Shown here piece by piece: positions 10,244 to 23,920 of a DNA stretch of 64,000 bases. Position 1 is the stretch's first letter, and each line of letters starts with the position of its first letter. Origin of the DNA: Montifringilla adamsi (Eukaryota > Chordata > Aves > Passeriformes > Passeridae); assembly GCA_017590115.1 (NCBI GenBank), contig JAGGNK010008781.1, forward strand, positions 6,675,371 to 6,739,370, read 5' to 3'. The notes below the pieces were generated by a model that ran no database searches, had not been told where the DNA came from, and was given only the letters and a program-made list of their open reading frames with translations. Both the position numbers and the translations under genes were made by a program.

Positions 10244-11229
10244 CCTGATCCATGGAAGCATAAACCACAGTGCTGGCCGCTCGCTACTGACGGGTGTCTT
10301 ACTGTCCAGGTTTGTGTCAGGCCTTGGCTTTCCAAAAGTTAGGAATGTGGTGCTGGATTTAAGCACCGAGAGTGTGCATGAGGGAATTAGTGATGTTTCT
10401 GCATGATGCAGAAACCATTCCTGCACCGTTGCCATCAAGGAAGTGGAAGATAAGTGTGAGTGATACTGGTGTCAGGACTTGATTGCAAGTGGTGATTTTC
10501 CTTGCTGCCTGTCCTGTTAGGGCTTCACAGACAGGGACCCCTGCATTAACCATCTCAGAGGCACAGGTACTGAGAGCATCTCTCAAGGTAGCTAATGTGA
10601 TTTTGAGCACAACCTGTGATTGATTGTTCTTGGAAACTTCAACTGGAATGGTGCTATTGGCATGGACATAGAAAAACAGGTTCTTGAAAGCATCCATTTG
10701 TACCTTATATGGGTGCATGGGAAGGGTTAAAGATAAATGTGCAATCTTGATTACTATAAAAATAAAACTTCTTTTCTAGTGGGTGGTAAGAGAAGAGCTG
10801 GAGTTTACCCAAAGCCAGCATTTCAAGGTGGCTTTTGTGTTGTTACCAATGATATTTCTAGCTTGCTTACAAAATGAGATTTTCTTAAAAATTATTTTAT
10901 TTTTGCAAGTACTCAGTCTAGCTTTTGTTCTTGTGTAAAACTGCTGCAGTTAAATTGCTGTGGAAGGTAGCTGCAAGATTTTTAATATTGAGTTGAAGCA
11001 GTCTGGGTACATTGTTTGCCATAATGTTTCTGTGGGGGGTAAAAAACATCTGTACACGGATGCTGTTCCTGCAGTAACTGCTATTCCAGAGGAGAATCAG
11101 GTACAATAATGGATATAAATCTTAGGGTTTTTTTCCTGGAGGAATCAACAATAAAAAGTGTTTAGGCTATTAAGATACCTGCAAGAATATCCTCACTCCA
11201 GAGCTGTCGGTTATAAAGTTATAGTGCAT

Positions 11230-11450
11230 TCCGCCTTCAAAATGGTTGGAAATCCGTCATAAATATCTCTTTCCCACATCCCCTCTATCTCCCTGGATGA
11301 TTGGCTTTCTAGCAAAGCCTTCCGTAGAGGGTGTACTGTAATCCTTTTACGTTACTCCTTCAGTGCAGATTACGCAGCAAGAAATAATTAGGAGATTAAT
11401 TTTCACCTGTCACTGCCAATAATAGATAACCTTGATACAGTGACAGGGCG
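11230..11450. promoter_or_regulatory. Candidate intronic enhancer
   Basis: This unique block contains AATAATTAGGAGATTAATTTT followed directly by CACCTGTCA near 11,390-11,415, combining paired homeodomain cores with an E-box/TGTCA (TALE-type) motif. Earlier bases hold TGATTGGC (a CCAAT-type motif) and CATAAATA. The motif density is unlike the flanking intron. The function is inferred from composition only. Confidence 0.3.
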
Positions 11451-11534
11451 AGGAATTTGTGGGGGGAGCGGAAAAGCGTTTAACCCTCTAGTGCTGGCTG
11501 CAGGGACCAGGCAGAAAATGGTTGCCAGAAGATG

Positions 11535-11705
11535 ACCTGCCTGCTGGCTGTCACGGGAAGGCAGAGCCGCGTGGGGCTCTGGGCTCCCGCGGATGCTTCG
11601 CCTTTATCCGCGAGCGAAGGCGCGCGGCGAAATCCGCGCTGCGCCGCAGTGGTGCCGCACGCGCCTCCTGCTAATCAGCCCCGAGCAGCCGTCGGAGACC
11701 TTTGT
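11535..11705. promoter_or_regulatory. Small intronic CpG patch
   Basis: A compact CpG-dense stretch, including several CGCG steps near 11,585-11,665, lies between AT-rich candidate elements. It could be an alternative promoter or an orphan CpG island. No clear donor follows closely enough to define an alternative first exon, and the 62-codon open frame across it has no other support. Confidence 0.35.
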
Positions 11706-14053
11706 AGCTCAGTCTTTTAATTCAAATGCAGTTCTGTTGCTTTTCATGATTTCAATTCCCAATCTGACTGGTATTCCTAGGCTGCGAGGGAAAGGAGCAA
11801 ACTAATGAAGATGGCTTCATTAGGCAGAAGCGTGGTTTAGCCCTTGCTTCTCTCCAATAAATGCAGCTGAAAAAACATCCCAGAAGTAACTGGGGTTTTG
11901 GTCTTCAGAGAAAGCAGAGCTGAGGTGTTTCTGCTCCCTTTCAAAATTAATTACTAGCTCTCATCAGGTGAGCTTAAAAATGCAGCCTGTGCTCTAAGGC
12001 ACTGAAGGTAAATGGGAAGGAAAAAAAAAGCCACTCTTCCCCCACACACACACATACTGTCTTCTTTTTTATTTTTTCCCTCTTTTGTGCTTAAGTTTAC
12101 AATCTGTTGAAAATGTAATGGGAAACCAGCCTACAGAAAATGCCATTATTCATATCGTCGTGAGCTCATTTATTTTATCTGCAATAGTAATGATAAGACA
12201 GACTGCTTGGCAATGCTGATAAGCTGAGAAATATCTTAGAGCTATTTGTAAAAGTTAAAGCAGATCTTGGTACTGAGAGATAGGGAAACTGATGAGCCTT
12301 TGGGCAATCTGCAGAACTGAAAGCTAATAAAGATTTTAATAGGAAGGCCTCATTAGGATTAGAGAGATCTATTATCTGCGATTTACACAACACAAACAGT
12401 GGGGCAACTTCAATTTTTGCTTCTTTGTTCATTAAATACTATTGCTGAATGTGAAGCCTTTTAACTTGGAACTGGATCTCTTCCTCTTCAAGGAGCCATC
12501 ACCAGTTGATGGTTGAGCAAAGATAAGAGGGGCAGCTGATGGGGGAATGTGTTTGGCATGAGAGCAGTGCCAGCAAGCTCTCATAGTCAGGGACCAGTCG
12601 CTTGTTGGAGGTATAGAAATGCAGTTGTTTGTAAGTGCCTGGGTGGCAGGGTTCTCCTAAGTGTCTTTTTTTTTTCTCTTATGAACAATATTTATAAACT
12701 TCTGACCCTGAACAGCATATTTAGAAAGAAATAAACACGTTGCTGTTGCACTGGTTCCTTGGTGGTGATGCTGAAATACTGCTGTGGGGAGCCTGGCCAC
12801 CCAGCTCAGCCTGGTGGAGCAGCTCTTTCATTAATTGTGATCACCTCATGGATCTGTTCTAGTAGAGGAGCTGTCTCCAGTGCCATTGGGCTTGCTATGG
12901 TAGGAGCATGTGCCATGGGTGACCTGATCCAATGGTTTGGTAGTTACACACAGGACTGATTTTAGTACCAGGTGCGTTCTTAGACATTTGATGTAGAAAA
13001 CCTCACTTTTTGAGGTTGTGCAAACACTTCATGGGCTCAATGGCTTTAGTCCTCATATGTAACACAGTGTGTAAGGTGCATGTAAGCTGCTGAAAGAACA
13101 TTCCTTTACCTGGATTTACAGATGTATTTAATTATTTTTTTTCCAAGGACCATCCAGGCATTTTTTTATGGTTGAACTGAATTGTAAAGCAGGAGCAGAA
13201 GCTGTGCTGGAAAATTCTTTGGTTTGCATTTGAGGTTCAAACCAGGTTGTAACCTGATTCTGCTAACCTGCAGGTGAAATCATTTTTACACACAGGTGAT
13301 GAGATCTAACTGAACCTCTAATGCAGATGAAGGGCTTTGTTAGGTGATATCCATGTTGGATGTGAGAGGCCACGTGTGACCACGCTTGTGTTTGGGAGCT
13401 GTCTGCTTTCTTCTCTGTGTGGAGCACACATGTGTACAAGAGTCTTAGCTTCTCTCCATTTTCACAGCACAGACCAGCTCCCCTGCTGCTGCTGGGTCAG
13501 ATAACCCCAGTGCTACCTACAGTAACATTGCATCCATGGAACAGTAATATTTGGAAAGCATGTTCTTGTATCTTCAGCTGCCTTTAATATGATGTAGCAG
13601 CCAAAACCCAAAAAGGACCACAGCCCCACCAGCCACAGAGAAGTCTATTCCATATTGTAGCTTGAGTTCTGCTGGTTCAAACCAGTGCTTCATAGGGCCT
13701 ACAGAGAACAGTGCAATGATGGATTTAACTCCGGGTATTCCATCCTCCAAGTGCTTAAAGAACTCAGAGCAGCTGGAGCTGTAATCCCGTCCCTTTGCTG
13801 TCAGCAGTGTGGAGAAGATGGGCAGGGCTGGGAGCACCTCCTGCCCAGGAGCAGGAGGAGTTCCTCCCAGCGGGTCGGTGTCAGTCTGTTGTACCTTGTG
13901 TGTGACCACTCACGGCTTCTGTCGGCCAAGCAGCGTGGCCTCCCAAGGAAGTAGCGCTGTTTGCACCTAACGTGTTGCTCCAGCAGGGCTGCCATTTGAG
14001 ACGTTTCTAATATTTATGTTTGATATGAATGAAACTTTTTGTTTTGTCTGTAG

Positions 14054-14107
14054 ACCGCAACGGAACTGGAGCTGACTCGTATCAGGAGTGCCTTGATAAC
14101 AAGCAAG
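14054..14107 (+). CDS. Putative coding exon 2 (54 nt)
   Basis: The acceptor is TTTTTGTTTTGTCTGTAG, with a possible branch sequence GAATGAAAC upstream, and the donor is AAG|GTATGA. The exon is 54 nt, exactly 18 codons, so it keeps whatever frame enters it. Read from its first base it encodes TATELELTRIRSALITSK, a plausible amphipathic helix. Read in phase 1, as required by the ATG at 5460, its junction codon is D and it continues R-N-G-T-G-A-D-S-Y-Q-E-C-L-D-N-K-Q. Both frames are open, so the exon alone does not decide. Its length means it could be skipped without a frame change. I do not recognise either peptide. A chance pair of splice sites remains possible. Confidence 0.45.
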
Positions 14108-14180
14108 GTATGAGATCAAGTCTCTCCAACATGGGCACTTGGGACTGATTTAGCTTGATTTCTTGCAGCTGAATTGGTTG

Positions 14181-14247
14181 CTGTCTCTGTCTCTCTCACT
14201 CTGTCTCCCTTTTTTTCCCCCCTCTTTTTTTTTCCCCCACTGTCTCC
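14181..14247 (+). promoter_or_regulatory. Pyrimidine tract downstream of exon 2
   Basis: About 67 nt that are almost all C and T begin 73 nt after the exon 2 donor and contain repeated CTGTCTCT/TCTCTC motifs and T8-9/C5-6 runs. It ends in CCAAG, so it resembles an acceptor tract without a following exon that I can support. CU-rich intronic sequence next to a short exon is the kind of site bound by PTB-family splicing repressors. That role is inferred. Confidence 0.35.
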
Positions 14248-15290
14248 AAGCCAATTCACTGTTAACAGTTCCATGTCAGCTAACCCGTTAGCTCAGGGTC
14301 TCATTGCACATTTGTGATAAGTCTTCTTGTTTCTAGCACCCCAAACCCTCAGCTATTAATGGAGGAAGTGGGAAGATGTAAAACAGAAGTAGCATGTGCA
14401 GTTGCTTGCAGCTGTCTTCTTCCTTGAGGTTTAGTTGCACATCCAAGCAGAAAAATATTTAAGTTGAACTAAGGGAAGGCACGTGCTAGGCTGGGTTACC
14501 TTAACACCAGACATCCTGTTATAATTTGTGTGCTGACATGCTGCCTCAGACTTGTCCAGCCTGCTGTCTTCTGCCATGCTAAAGTTGTAAGAGCTGGAAA
14601 CATCTCTTGTGATTTACAAGAGATTGATGACGGTGAAGGAGGAATCTATTATCCTTTTGCTCTAAACCTGGAAACAAGAGTCACATCAGTAAAAATGAAA
14701 ATTGTAAAAAGTACCTCGGAATCAGGACTTCAATGGCAAAATCATGGATGTTGGAATTAGGAAAAGGGTTGGTGTGTTGTGTTCTGCTCAGATACCTCTC
14801 TGAGAACTGCAGTCAGAAGTGCCACTCCATCTCTGTAGCCATGTAGTAAGTGTTGAACCTTCTGGTAATCAGGGAGCATAAGCACCCTTCAGTCCAGAAT
14901 ATCATTTGTCATAAGCTGCAGCAAAGAGATAAGAGGAAATGCTTATCCTAACCAGGTTATAGGCATCAATTACAGGTCAGCTTTTACCCTGCTGTTGACC
15001 CGGATCTGTGACAGTAGCTGAAATGATCATTTCCTGAAATTCTGATCCTTCTTGCATAGATTTCTAAAGTAGGACCAAGAAACGTAAAAAACCTGTCCCA
15101 GTTTTGGTGCTTGCTTGGGTTTAATTTTCCACAGGTGTCTCTGCTTTCAGTATCCATCAATCAGTGTTACATGTGCTTTAAGTCAAAGCTGCCATGAAGT
15201 GCATCTCCCCTTGCTTGTTGTGGGGTTTGGGATGGGATTATTTGAGGGGTGGGGGTTGGGGTTTTTTGCTTGTTTTATTTTCCTTCTCTC

Positions 15291-15311
15291 AAAAAAAAAA
15301 AAAAAAAAAAA
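15291..15311. repeat. A21 homopolymer
   Basis: Twenty-one A residues follow a G/T-rich stretch. No body of a SINE or processed pseudogene is recognisable upstream, so it is listed as a simple repeat. Confidence 0.9.
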
Positions 15312-18300
15312 GAGGTACACTGTTTCTTTGGTGGCCTTTATGGTCATCTTTTTCTTCACTATTTTTCTCTACTGACTGTAGTAAATACCTAATCATTGCT
15401 AAGCTTTCATTTCAGAAGTTACAACTGGAAGACTAATGTGGAAGAACTGTAATCAATAATGGCAATTCTTATTAGATTGAGTTTAAAAGTCTTGTAGGCC
15501 AGTGTAATTCAGGAGGCTCCTTTGATAGATAATTTGTTCTTAGGAAGAACAGTTTTCTCCAGTAACATTTTTCTCGTTGGCTGGGGGAGGCTGATCCACT
15601 TGTCATTTTGTAGAAAGCAGTCAAGTTTCAGATTTAAAGAAAAATGAGTATTCTCATTTTTGGAAACTAATTGCAGTCCCTTTGATGTGCCAGTTACCCT
15701 GATTTATCTGACAGGTGGTATTAAATGGCGTTATATCCATTACTTTCATTTGTCTGTTAATACTCCAGATTTTTCTTGTAGCGTGATAGGTTTCTTTGGC
15801 TTCACTGTTAACACACGAACAAACTGTGTCATTATAAGTACTTTCAATCCAGTATGAATTGAATCTGGTTTGGGTAATTCACCCTGTCCATGCTGCATCA
15901 TGGTGTTTAAAGCAACAACCTTTAAGAATGCAGAAGTTTAAAGGAAAAAGTATACACAGTAACTTGTAGTGAGACTCTTACTGACTCCATTACATTTTTT
16001 GAGCATGCCTTTAGGTTTGAATCCACCATTTGCAACAATTTACAGAATATAAAATGCATAACTGACAGTGGACCCATAATTTTGGTTGTTTCTCTTACGT
16101 TCAAAACAAAACACCACCAAAGGCTGAAAGTAGCGGTGGCTTTTTTAAAGTATTAAATCTTCAAGCTATGTGAAATGCTATTGCCATGGATTCCTTTTAT
16201 AACAGCATGCTTGTCTCCTGGAAATTATGCTATAATGAGGTTTGGTTTATATATTTTACCCCTCTCCTCATTAAAGTGCTGTCTCTCAGAAGAAGCGCTT
16301 TGTGTTTTGAAATACTGTGCAGTTAAAACGAAGGCAGGTTTATAACGATTTAATGTACTTGGGAGCCAAGGTTTTGCAGCTTTATGGCAAAGATGTTTTA
16401 ACAAAGGGCTTTATGGTAAGGGTGTGCTGTATTTTAGTCAGGCAGTTGCTCAGGGGAAAATTCTCAGTGTGAGCACGTCACAACAGCAAGGAGAAATTCA
16501 GAGGGAAACAGGCTTCCGAGATCCAGTCACCAGCTTGGCTGATATTAAGGCTTAGTTCTTTGCAGTTTCAAGCCCTGGTGTTTGGTGGGTTTTTTTGGGG
16601 TTTTTTTTTTTCTTTCACCTCTTCACTCAAGAAAGAAAAAACCTTATGCCATATAATGTAACATCACAAGCAGGTCATTTATGCTTCCCATTTTTGTGCT
16701 TCAAGGTAGGGAGCAGGAGAGCGTGCTGGGAACAGCCACAGGTGGGATTATCACACCCTCTCAGGATGGAGCTTGCTTTTTCAGCCTTATAACTCCAATA
16801 TTCCTTATTAAAATTGTACCCTAAAAGCAAGGCATTTTCTGAGCGTTTGTGGTTTGGAAGTAGAGAGAGCAGCAGTTCAGAGCAGTTGCCCATCCACTGC
16901 AGCAGAAGACGTGTCCTGGATCTGCCTGTTTCTCTGGGATATACTTAATATCCCATGGTTTCCTGAGAGCCAGGGGGTTCTGCCATGGAAAACAGGTATA
17001 AAATTACTACCAGACAGTTGTTTCTGGAGCTTCTCAATAGGAACTCACTGTTACAGTTATTAAAACAGTGCTGATGTAGAGGTTTAGGCAATGAAAACCC
17101 TTCGAGAGGGCCCTGGTGGCAGCCAGGAGATGTCACCTCTCATCCTTGAAATAGTGGGTAGAGAAATTGAAACTGATTCCAAGTGTTTCATGTTATCACA
17201 TGTAGCACCTTCTCTTATTCATAGAAAATGGTGTTTTACTTTGCTTGAGCAGTCTTCTCTGTGTCCCTGGGCCCTCGGGTGGGCTGGTAATGGGTATTTT
17301 GCCCCTGTGGGCTCCAGCTTTCCAAGCAGAACTCCAGGTTCCTGCTGGAGGAACCCAATACCTTTCACTTTCCCTACTTGTCCTGAGGAGTATTTCCCCA
17401 CAGATGAACTAGCTGGTATTTTTCCAAGATGAACATCTCTTCATCTTTTTGATGGCACTATTAACTCCTTCTGTTTTTCTCTGGATATGTTACACCACTT
17501 CCTGAGTTCTGTGCTGCTTGCTGCTGATGGATTTTGTTAGCTGATCTCAAAAGGGAGGATGAATGTCACTTGGAGCAGTGTTTGGGGGCCAGGAGGAAGG
17601 ATGGTTAATCTTGGCAGGGATCAAAATGTGGCTGCAGTTGAGCCAATAGCACCTCTTTTTGAGGTGACAGAGGACCGAGTGCTGCTCCCCTGGGTTTGTG
17701 CTGTGAGTGGATCCCAGCTGGACTGCTGAGCACAGGTAGGATGTCTGCAGCATCAGGCTTGATTTTGAAGTAGTGGCAATAAACCAAAGACTTTTTCATC
17801 CTGTTTGCAGTCCCCTGGGCTGTGCAGTCCCAATGTGTGTCATCTTCTATTAGTCTCGATGCAGCCAATGACCTTGTTTGTGTGAGCACATTAAGCACAA
17901 CATTAATAGCTAATTTGACTACTTTGGATTCAGACAGGCTGCAATCCATCACCTGAACTCTCCTGATTGCAAATATGGTTGGATGGGATTAAGGAGAAAG
18001 GATAAAATGCCTGCTTGGGCCATAACTCTAGGAAATTGGAAAACTGCTTGTGAGCCTGTGTAGCTGTGTAACTGTAGCACTTGGTGGAAGCATGTTCTTC
18101 ACTGGAAAAAAAAAACCTGCAAAAGTGAGAAGTGTGTGGTCTTCATAGATGTTTGTTCAGCCCTCTTCCTGCCTGTCAAATACTGGCATGGTAAACGAGA
18201 CCACCACGATACAGAGGCATCTTTTAGAAGATGTTATTGGGGTAAGTTCTAACCTGTTCCAGTTTTTGGATCCCTTTTGATCCCTAACAGGATTAGTTTC

Positions 18301-21300
18301 GGGATGGCAAAGATGAATTATGAAGTAGGTAAAAAATGGCAAACTGGCATACAGCTGGACTGGAAAGTGCAGTCAAAATAGTTCTGTCACTGAAGATGTG
18401 ATTTCCATTAAATGTTTTAAGATTTAATATTGATTTCAGTGAAACTACCCTTGAAAACAGATTTCCTCCAAACCTTTTTTTTAAATATATTTGTTTTGGA
18501 ACTATTTTAGGAGGCAGAAAAATGAAACTTGAGCTTCAAACAGTTTTTATGTTTTGAAATGGGCTTTTTTCACTGTATGAACAATTTTTAAAATATTATT
18601 GTTATTTGTATTCCAGTCATGCCTGTGCACTCTAGTTATGGGCTGAACGTCATTTTGCCAACCACAACGCAGACTGGGGGGGATCAGTTTCTGCCTGAAA
18701 ATGCTCTGGGCGTGTATTTCTGACGGGCTGCATTGATTGCCAGTGCCTATTTGAAGAAAAACCCAACAACATTCTCATTTTACAATATGTTGGCTGCCTT
18801 TTTGTTTAAAGAATTATAAATAAATCAGCAGATTTTCCACAAAAACACATATGCTTTCTTCCCAATGAGCACGACGATGCACCAAGAATCCTTGCAAGAG
18901 GCCTTGAGTTTCCTTCAAGTAGAGGGTAGAGCTGAGGTTGAAACTGAAATTTTAAATAACTCTTTAAGAAGAATACTGCTGGAACCTTGTTAGCAGAATT
19001 GCCATTTTCTGACTAATTTTTTTTTTTTGCCAGCATGGGAACAAAGAAAGAAAGGAGGAGGCAGAATAAAAGCCTGTGTGAGTGTACATACAGAGGCTGC
19101 AGCTCTCTAGACTGGTAATGGTATCTGGAAAGGGTCCAGGCTGTTGTAAATATGAACTTTTGTCAATATTCCCTGAGCTTCTTTGGACTCTAGGGTGGGC
19201 TTTATTAGCTGAAGGTCACACCATTGTGCTGTCTCCCTCTCCTGAGACCTCTGATACCTTCCTGAAAGGACAGCCCATTATCCCTGGGCTTAGAAGCCAG
19301 CTTTCTCTTCAGTGGCGCTGAAGCTGATAAGCTTAAGAGGCATATTTCATCCCCCCACTGCTGCTTTCAGGAAACAAACAGTGTTTATCATTCCTGATTA
19401 ATTCCAGTTGAACAAAAAAATAAAATAGAAGGCATGTGTGTGTGCACACGTGCACAGGGACACAGAGCTGACTTGTTTGGGGGGACTTTTCTTGTGTAAG
19501 GTCAGCTCATGGCACCAGCCACAGCCAGCAGTGTCTGGAGCTTTGCTTTTCCTGGGTCCTGTGTCCAAAGATGGATTTAGTAACATGAGAGGATCCCAGG
19601 CTGCAATCAGTGTGAGGAGAAAGGGGTGGAAATGGGGATGGGGTAGCAGCAGCCTGAGCATCAAGGTTGGAATTGATTTGTGGCAATTAAGCATTAAGGT
19701 CTGCGGGAGCAGGCCCACCTGCTGGGAGATTGGCTTTCCATCACCTGGGGAAGATGAATGGCCCCAGGAGAAAAAGGGGCAGGGATTTCGTACTTAGCTA
19801 CCTGAAAAGAATCATAAAACCCCCGTATCTCGCTTCAGCATCTTGCAGCCCTTTTTATCACAGCTAAATCCCTTTGCTGGGAGTTGTATGCAAGCGAGTT
19901 GGAAGATACAAATGCTAGTTGCTGCTGCTTTTTCTCCATTTCTCTCTTTGGCTCTGGCTTGAAATTTGCTAGGAAGTCTCTTACTGACTTTCTTGTTAGT
20001 CCTCTCTCAGTAGAACTGTGTTCCATACGTGGCTCTCAATTTCTTAGGGTTAGTTTTTCCCCCCTGTACAGAGATTCAGAGTGTGGAATTAATAACAATG
20101 AATAACACGTGCAACAAATAACCTATTGCCCCTCTGTGCTGATGCAGTATGGAAAGCACCCAGGTGGTGTGTCCCAATGGCCAGGTCACCCACCTGTGCT
20201 GTGTGCTCCTCTCCAGCTTGCCCCTGATGGGCAAGGCACTCACCTGGCTGTGCATCTTGAGGTTCTCGAGTGGAAAATGGGAGTATTGGCACTGTCCACA
20301 GTCCTGTTTGTTTGGATGAATGTGTAGCTGCTGCCCAGGTCAGGTCTTTTGGTCACAGCCCAAGTTGGGACACCGATCATCTAAGTAATGTAAGTTGCAT
20401 CAAATTTTTATTTCAGTTCCAGCACGGGATGTGTTTAAACCAGATTCTTGGTACTGAGGTTACAACTGGCTTCATTTCCTTTGCCAGAACAGAGATGGAA
20501 CAAAATTTAAAAACAATTTTGCAAAGCTATATTTACTTTTTACCAGTGAGGACCATATTTAAAGACAGATTTTGGTATTATGGCTGCAGTGCTAATGTAA
20601 ACAGGGTCTTATGGGAAAGGCTGTAAAATAACAGGGCTATTGGTCATGTTTGGGGAAAAAGAAATTTCCATAGCAGATTTCAAACTGGAATAGCTCTGAA
20701 GGTTTGGCTGGCCAAACCCAACTAGCATTTCTGATTTTAAATTACTATGGTAGCATGCAGTGGAACAGTGGGCCACTAGTAGCATTTTTTCAAAGGTAAA
20801 ATACACAAGTCTTTGTGAATTGGGACACTTACTTTGTGAATTGGGTTAAACTTGTCATTCTTCACATGAAATAGAACACATTTAAGTTTTAGATGAGAAC
20901 CTCCTTAGATATACTGCAGACTCCTTTCTAAGGACAAAGCAGATTTGAGGAAGATAATTATCTAGTAATCTCAGTGAAAGCTGCATATATGGTTCTTTCT
21001 CCAGATGGGTTAACATGGTGGAAAGATTTTTATCAGTCCAGTCGTGCACCATGGACTGCAGTAGCATATGTACTTGCTTGGACCCCAAGTTTAGTGATAA
21101 GTGAAATGTTAATATGTGCTTGGCAGAGCAAGCTCTTAATTTCCCTTAAAATGGAGGGGGCAGAAATGATCTCATCGGACAAGATGTCTTTGGGCTACTG
21201 CCCACTGTTAGGTATGTCCTAGACAGGGTTTATTTACTTGGTGTAGGCAGATTATTTCCCTTTCCCTCCATAAATCTGGCCTGCAGTAACTGTTAGCAAA

Positions 21301-23559
21301 AGAGCTTTCCACCTCCTGTATTGCAGGAAGCATTTAAGCTCTTGTTGAAATATGAAGCTCCCTTCCTTTATTAAAATTAAGAACCACTTTCTCACATGGC
21401 AAAGTGATAATAAAGACTGAAATTGGATCTATAACTTCATGAAAAGAAGAAGAATTTTTTTAAAGAGAAATCATGCATGGTAATGCCTTCATTGTTCTCT
21501 GGCTGTGTTCTTTGTATTGCTTAACTCCCTGCGAACAAAGAACCCATAACTGGAATTGTAAAAATAATCCAAGCATTTAAGTCAAAACTCAAAAGGCCCT
21601 TGGGAATCTCATGCGAAGGTGTGCCCTTGAAATGGTGGTTTATGAATTGTCTGAACAGGTTTGAACATCCTGGCCCTGAGGAAATCTCTGGGAATTTTGC
21701 TGCTGACTTCAGCGGGGTCAGGATTGCCCCCTTGGCGCTTTGTGCCGGGCATTGAGCGGAGCCGCCTTTCAGCCTTTGAGAAAGTCTGACTCCCTCCTCA
21801 CAGGCAGGCAGGAGATTTTCTACTTGGTTGCACTTGTGAATTCTAGTTAAGGGAATTGCTTTTGGTCCCTCCATCTTTGTCACTTACTTAAACAAACATG
21901 CAAACTGGAAACATGCACTTGCTCGAGCTTCAGCAGCAAGTGCCTCCTCGAGATCTCTCGTTACTGATCTAGAACTTAAACTGATTTGGGAAAGTGGCTT
22001 TAAGATGAGGTTCAGTCGTGCTTAAATGGAACCAATTGGGCAGAGAAATGAGAAATTTTACTCGTACTTGCCATTCAGATGTCTGAACCCAGCTAGTTTG
22101 AAGTATGAAGGTTCGGTCCCTTGAACACAGATCAGTAGGGAGGTTGTAAATTGAAGCAATGAGTATTTCTTCAGCAGTTTATTGCAAAATAATGGGGTTT
22201 TGAAAATACAGGGCTGTCCAGGGTCAAAGTCACTGGGAAAGAAAGGTACTTAAATAAACAGTGAGGGAATTAGTCTGAAATTTGCATGCCAACTTAGATA
22301 ACCAGGCCCTTTAAAACCCAATTGAACGGAGATTTAGCCCTGTTGAGGAGAAGACCTCTCCCAACCCCTCCTACTTCAGTGACTCTGATCAGACCTCTCA
22401 TCCCTGCCAGGGTATTCGAGCAAACCAGTGGTTTGTCTGGCTCTGATTGTTGTAAACGTGGACATTATCTTCCTCTGTCATGTCACAGTCCAGGGAGAGG
22501 AGGGGGGAGTTACCAGAGTTGGAGGGAATTTCCCCATGTCCCCAGTCTTCTACATTCATGGTGCAGTGGCCAATGACATCACCTGTTGCTTAAGAGCTGC
22601 TGTTGATGAAATAAGCTCTGTATTTAATGAACAACAAAACCCAAAGAAACCATATTCCCCAGAAACATGATCCAGGTCTCCAAGAAAATTGTTACTCTTC
22701 AGTTGTCTCATCCTAGTTCTCCATCAAGAGAAAAAGTTAAGGAAAAATCACTGGAGAAAACTTCCTAAGCTTTCAGCAACAATATCCCACAGACTGTTGT
22801 TCATCCAGAGTAACCCCACAAAGCCCAACAACCTGGTTTATAGCAAACTTGTTTTTAATTATTGCTAGTAAAATTAGGTCCAAAATGTGGGCTGTGTGCA
22901 TTCGTGTTGCTCTCAGTAGTTGGAAGGGGGAGTTGGAAAGCTACATCCCAGGTATATCATGAGAGCTTATTTAGACTTCCCTGCCACTCAGGATTGCAGA
23001 AATGTTGCAGTGGCGGAAAGATTGGCTGTAACCTTTCTGTGTTTAGCTGTAATGGAACGTGCAAAAGCTTGAAAATGCCTGGAAGGTGCCTGCAGAGGCC
23101 TGGCCCTTGTGTCAGCAGGAGTATGCATTGAAAGCTGCTCAAGAGAGGGACATTTCTTGGAATAGTTTGCAAAAAGTAACCATCACTGCCCAGTATGGAC
23201 AATTAGAGAATATTAGAAGTAAATGGTTAATTTTTCCCTACTTTTCTTGCCCAAAAAAGAAGCTTGGTTGTTCCTCACTGTAGCTGTGTCTTGAGGGCTT
23301 TCCTTAATGAGCCATCTCCTTCTGTCCAGTATGGAAAGAAAAACAAAAGAGTTAGAGACTTCCCTTTGTCTCCATGTGATTTTAATCTGATTCATTCATT
23401 CCTAATCATCTTGAAGGATTATAAAAGCAAAACCTGTTAAATCTTGATTCTTACTTCTTTTCTTTCTCTCCCAAACATAATCATTTGTTCTTTTATCATG
23501 TTGCATTTCTTTACCAGTGAATCAGCTGCCTTTTTATTTTTCCTCTCCACAACAGAAGT

Positions 23560-23920
23560 CGGGCGGGGAGGGAGGGGGCGATGGGAGCGCTGCTTCCTTT
23601 GATTCGCTCGACACACAAGTGTTCCTTGGCCTTTCATACTGAGGAGTGGATGCAGCTCTTGAGCAAATTGGACCTACTTGTTTGCTGGCCTAGGCCATCT
23701 TGTTATCCAGCCAGCTGTGTTTTGATCTTGGAGGGCCATTTGAAGATTAAATTGAGACATCTTTTGTTACTATTAAGTGCAGTAATTAAATCAGCTCAGT
23801 GTTATTTAAGTGTGGAAAATGTCGCTTTGCTGGCCCATGGGTGTCTGAAGTTGCCATTAGACAGCTGTGTTGCTTCCAGTGCTAATGATGAAGAGGTAGG
23901 AGAAAAGAGCCAAGTGCTCT
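23560..23920. promoter_or_regulatory. Candidate conserved enhancer block
   Basis: This is unique sequence with a CCTTTGATT motif (SOX/TCF-like) near 23,597, a CAGCTG E-box near 23,712 and another near 23,862, a GCAGTAATTAAATCAGC homeodomain-type cluster near 23,780, and repeated TTGG/GGCC half-sites. The even base composition, lack of repeats and motif clustering match the look of conserved non-coding elements in bird introns. This is inference from composition. Confidence 0.3.

Larger units (their letters stand above)
5479..14053 (+). other. Putative intron 1 (about 8.6 kb)
   Basis: The interval is bounded by GTGAGT at 5479 and a TTTTGTCTGTAG acceptor ending at 14053. It holds the rest of the CpG island, AT-rich unique sequence from about 6.7 to 9.2 kb with T-rich stretches near 7.5 and 8.05 kb, a GC-rich patch with minisatellite, a second CpG patch, and unique sequence to 14 kb. 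No other exon with convincing splice sites and an open frame was seen. Confidence 0.45.

Noticed and set aside
11532..11805. Alternative first exon in the 11.5 kb CpG patch
   Set aside because: Two open frames with ATG exist but no consensus donor follows closely, so only a CpG patch is reported.
13574..13909. 111-codon minus-strand open frame containing a short hydrophobic segment
   Set aside because: No recognisable family, no splice or promoter context, and overlapping + strand open frames of similar length; consistent with chance.
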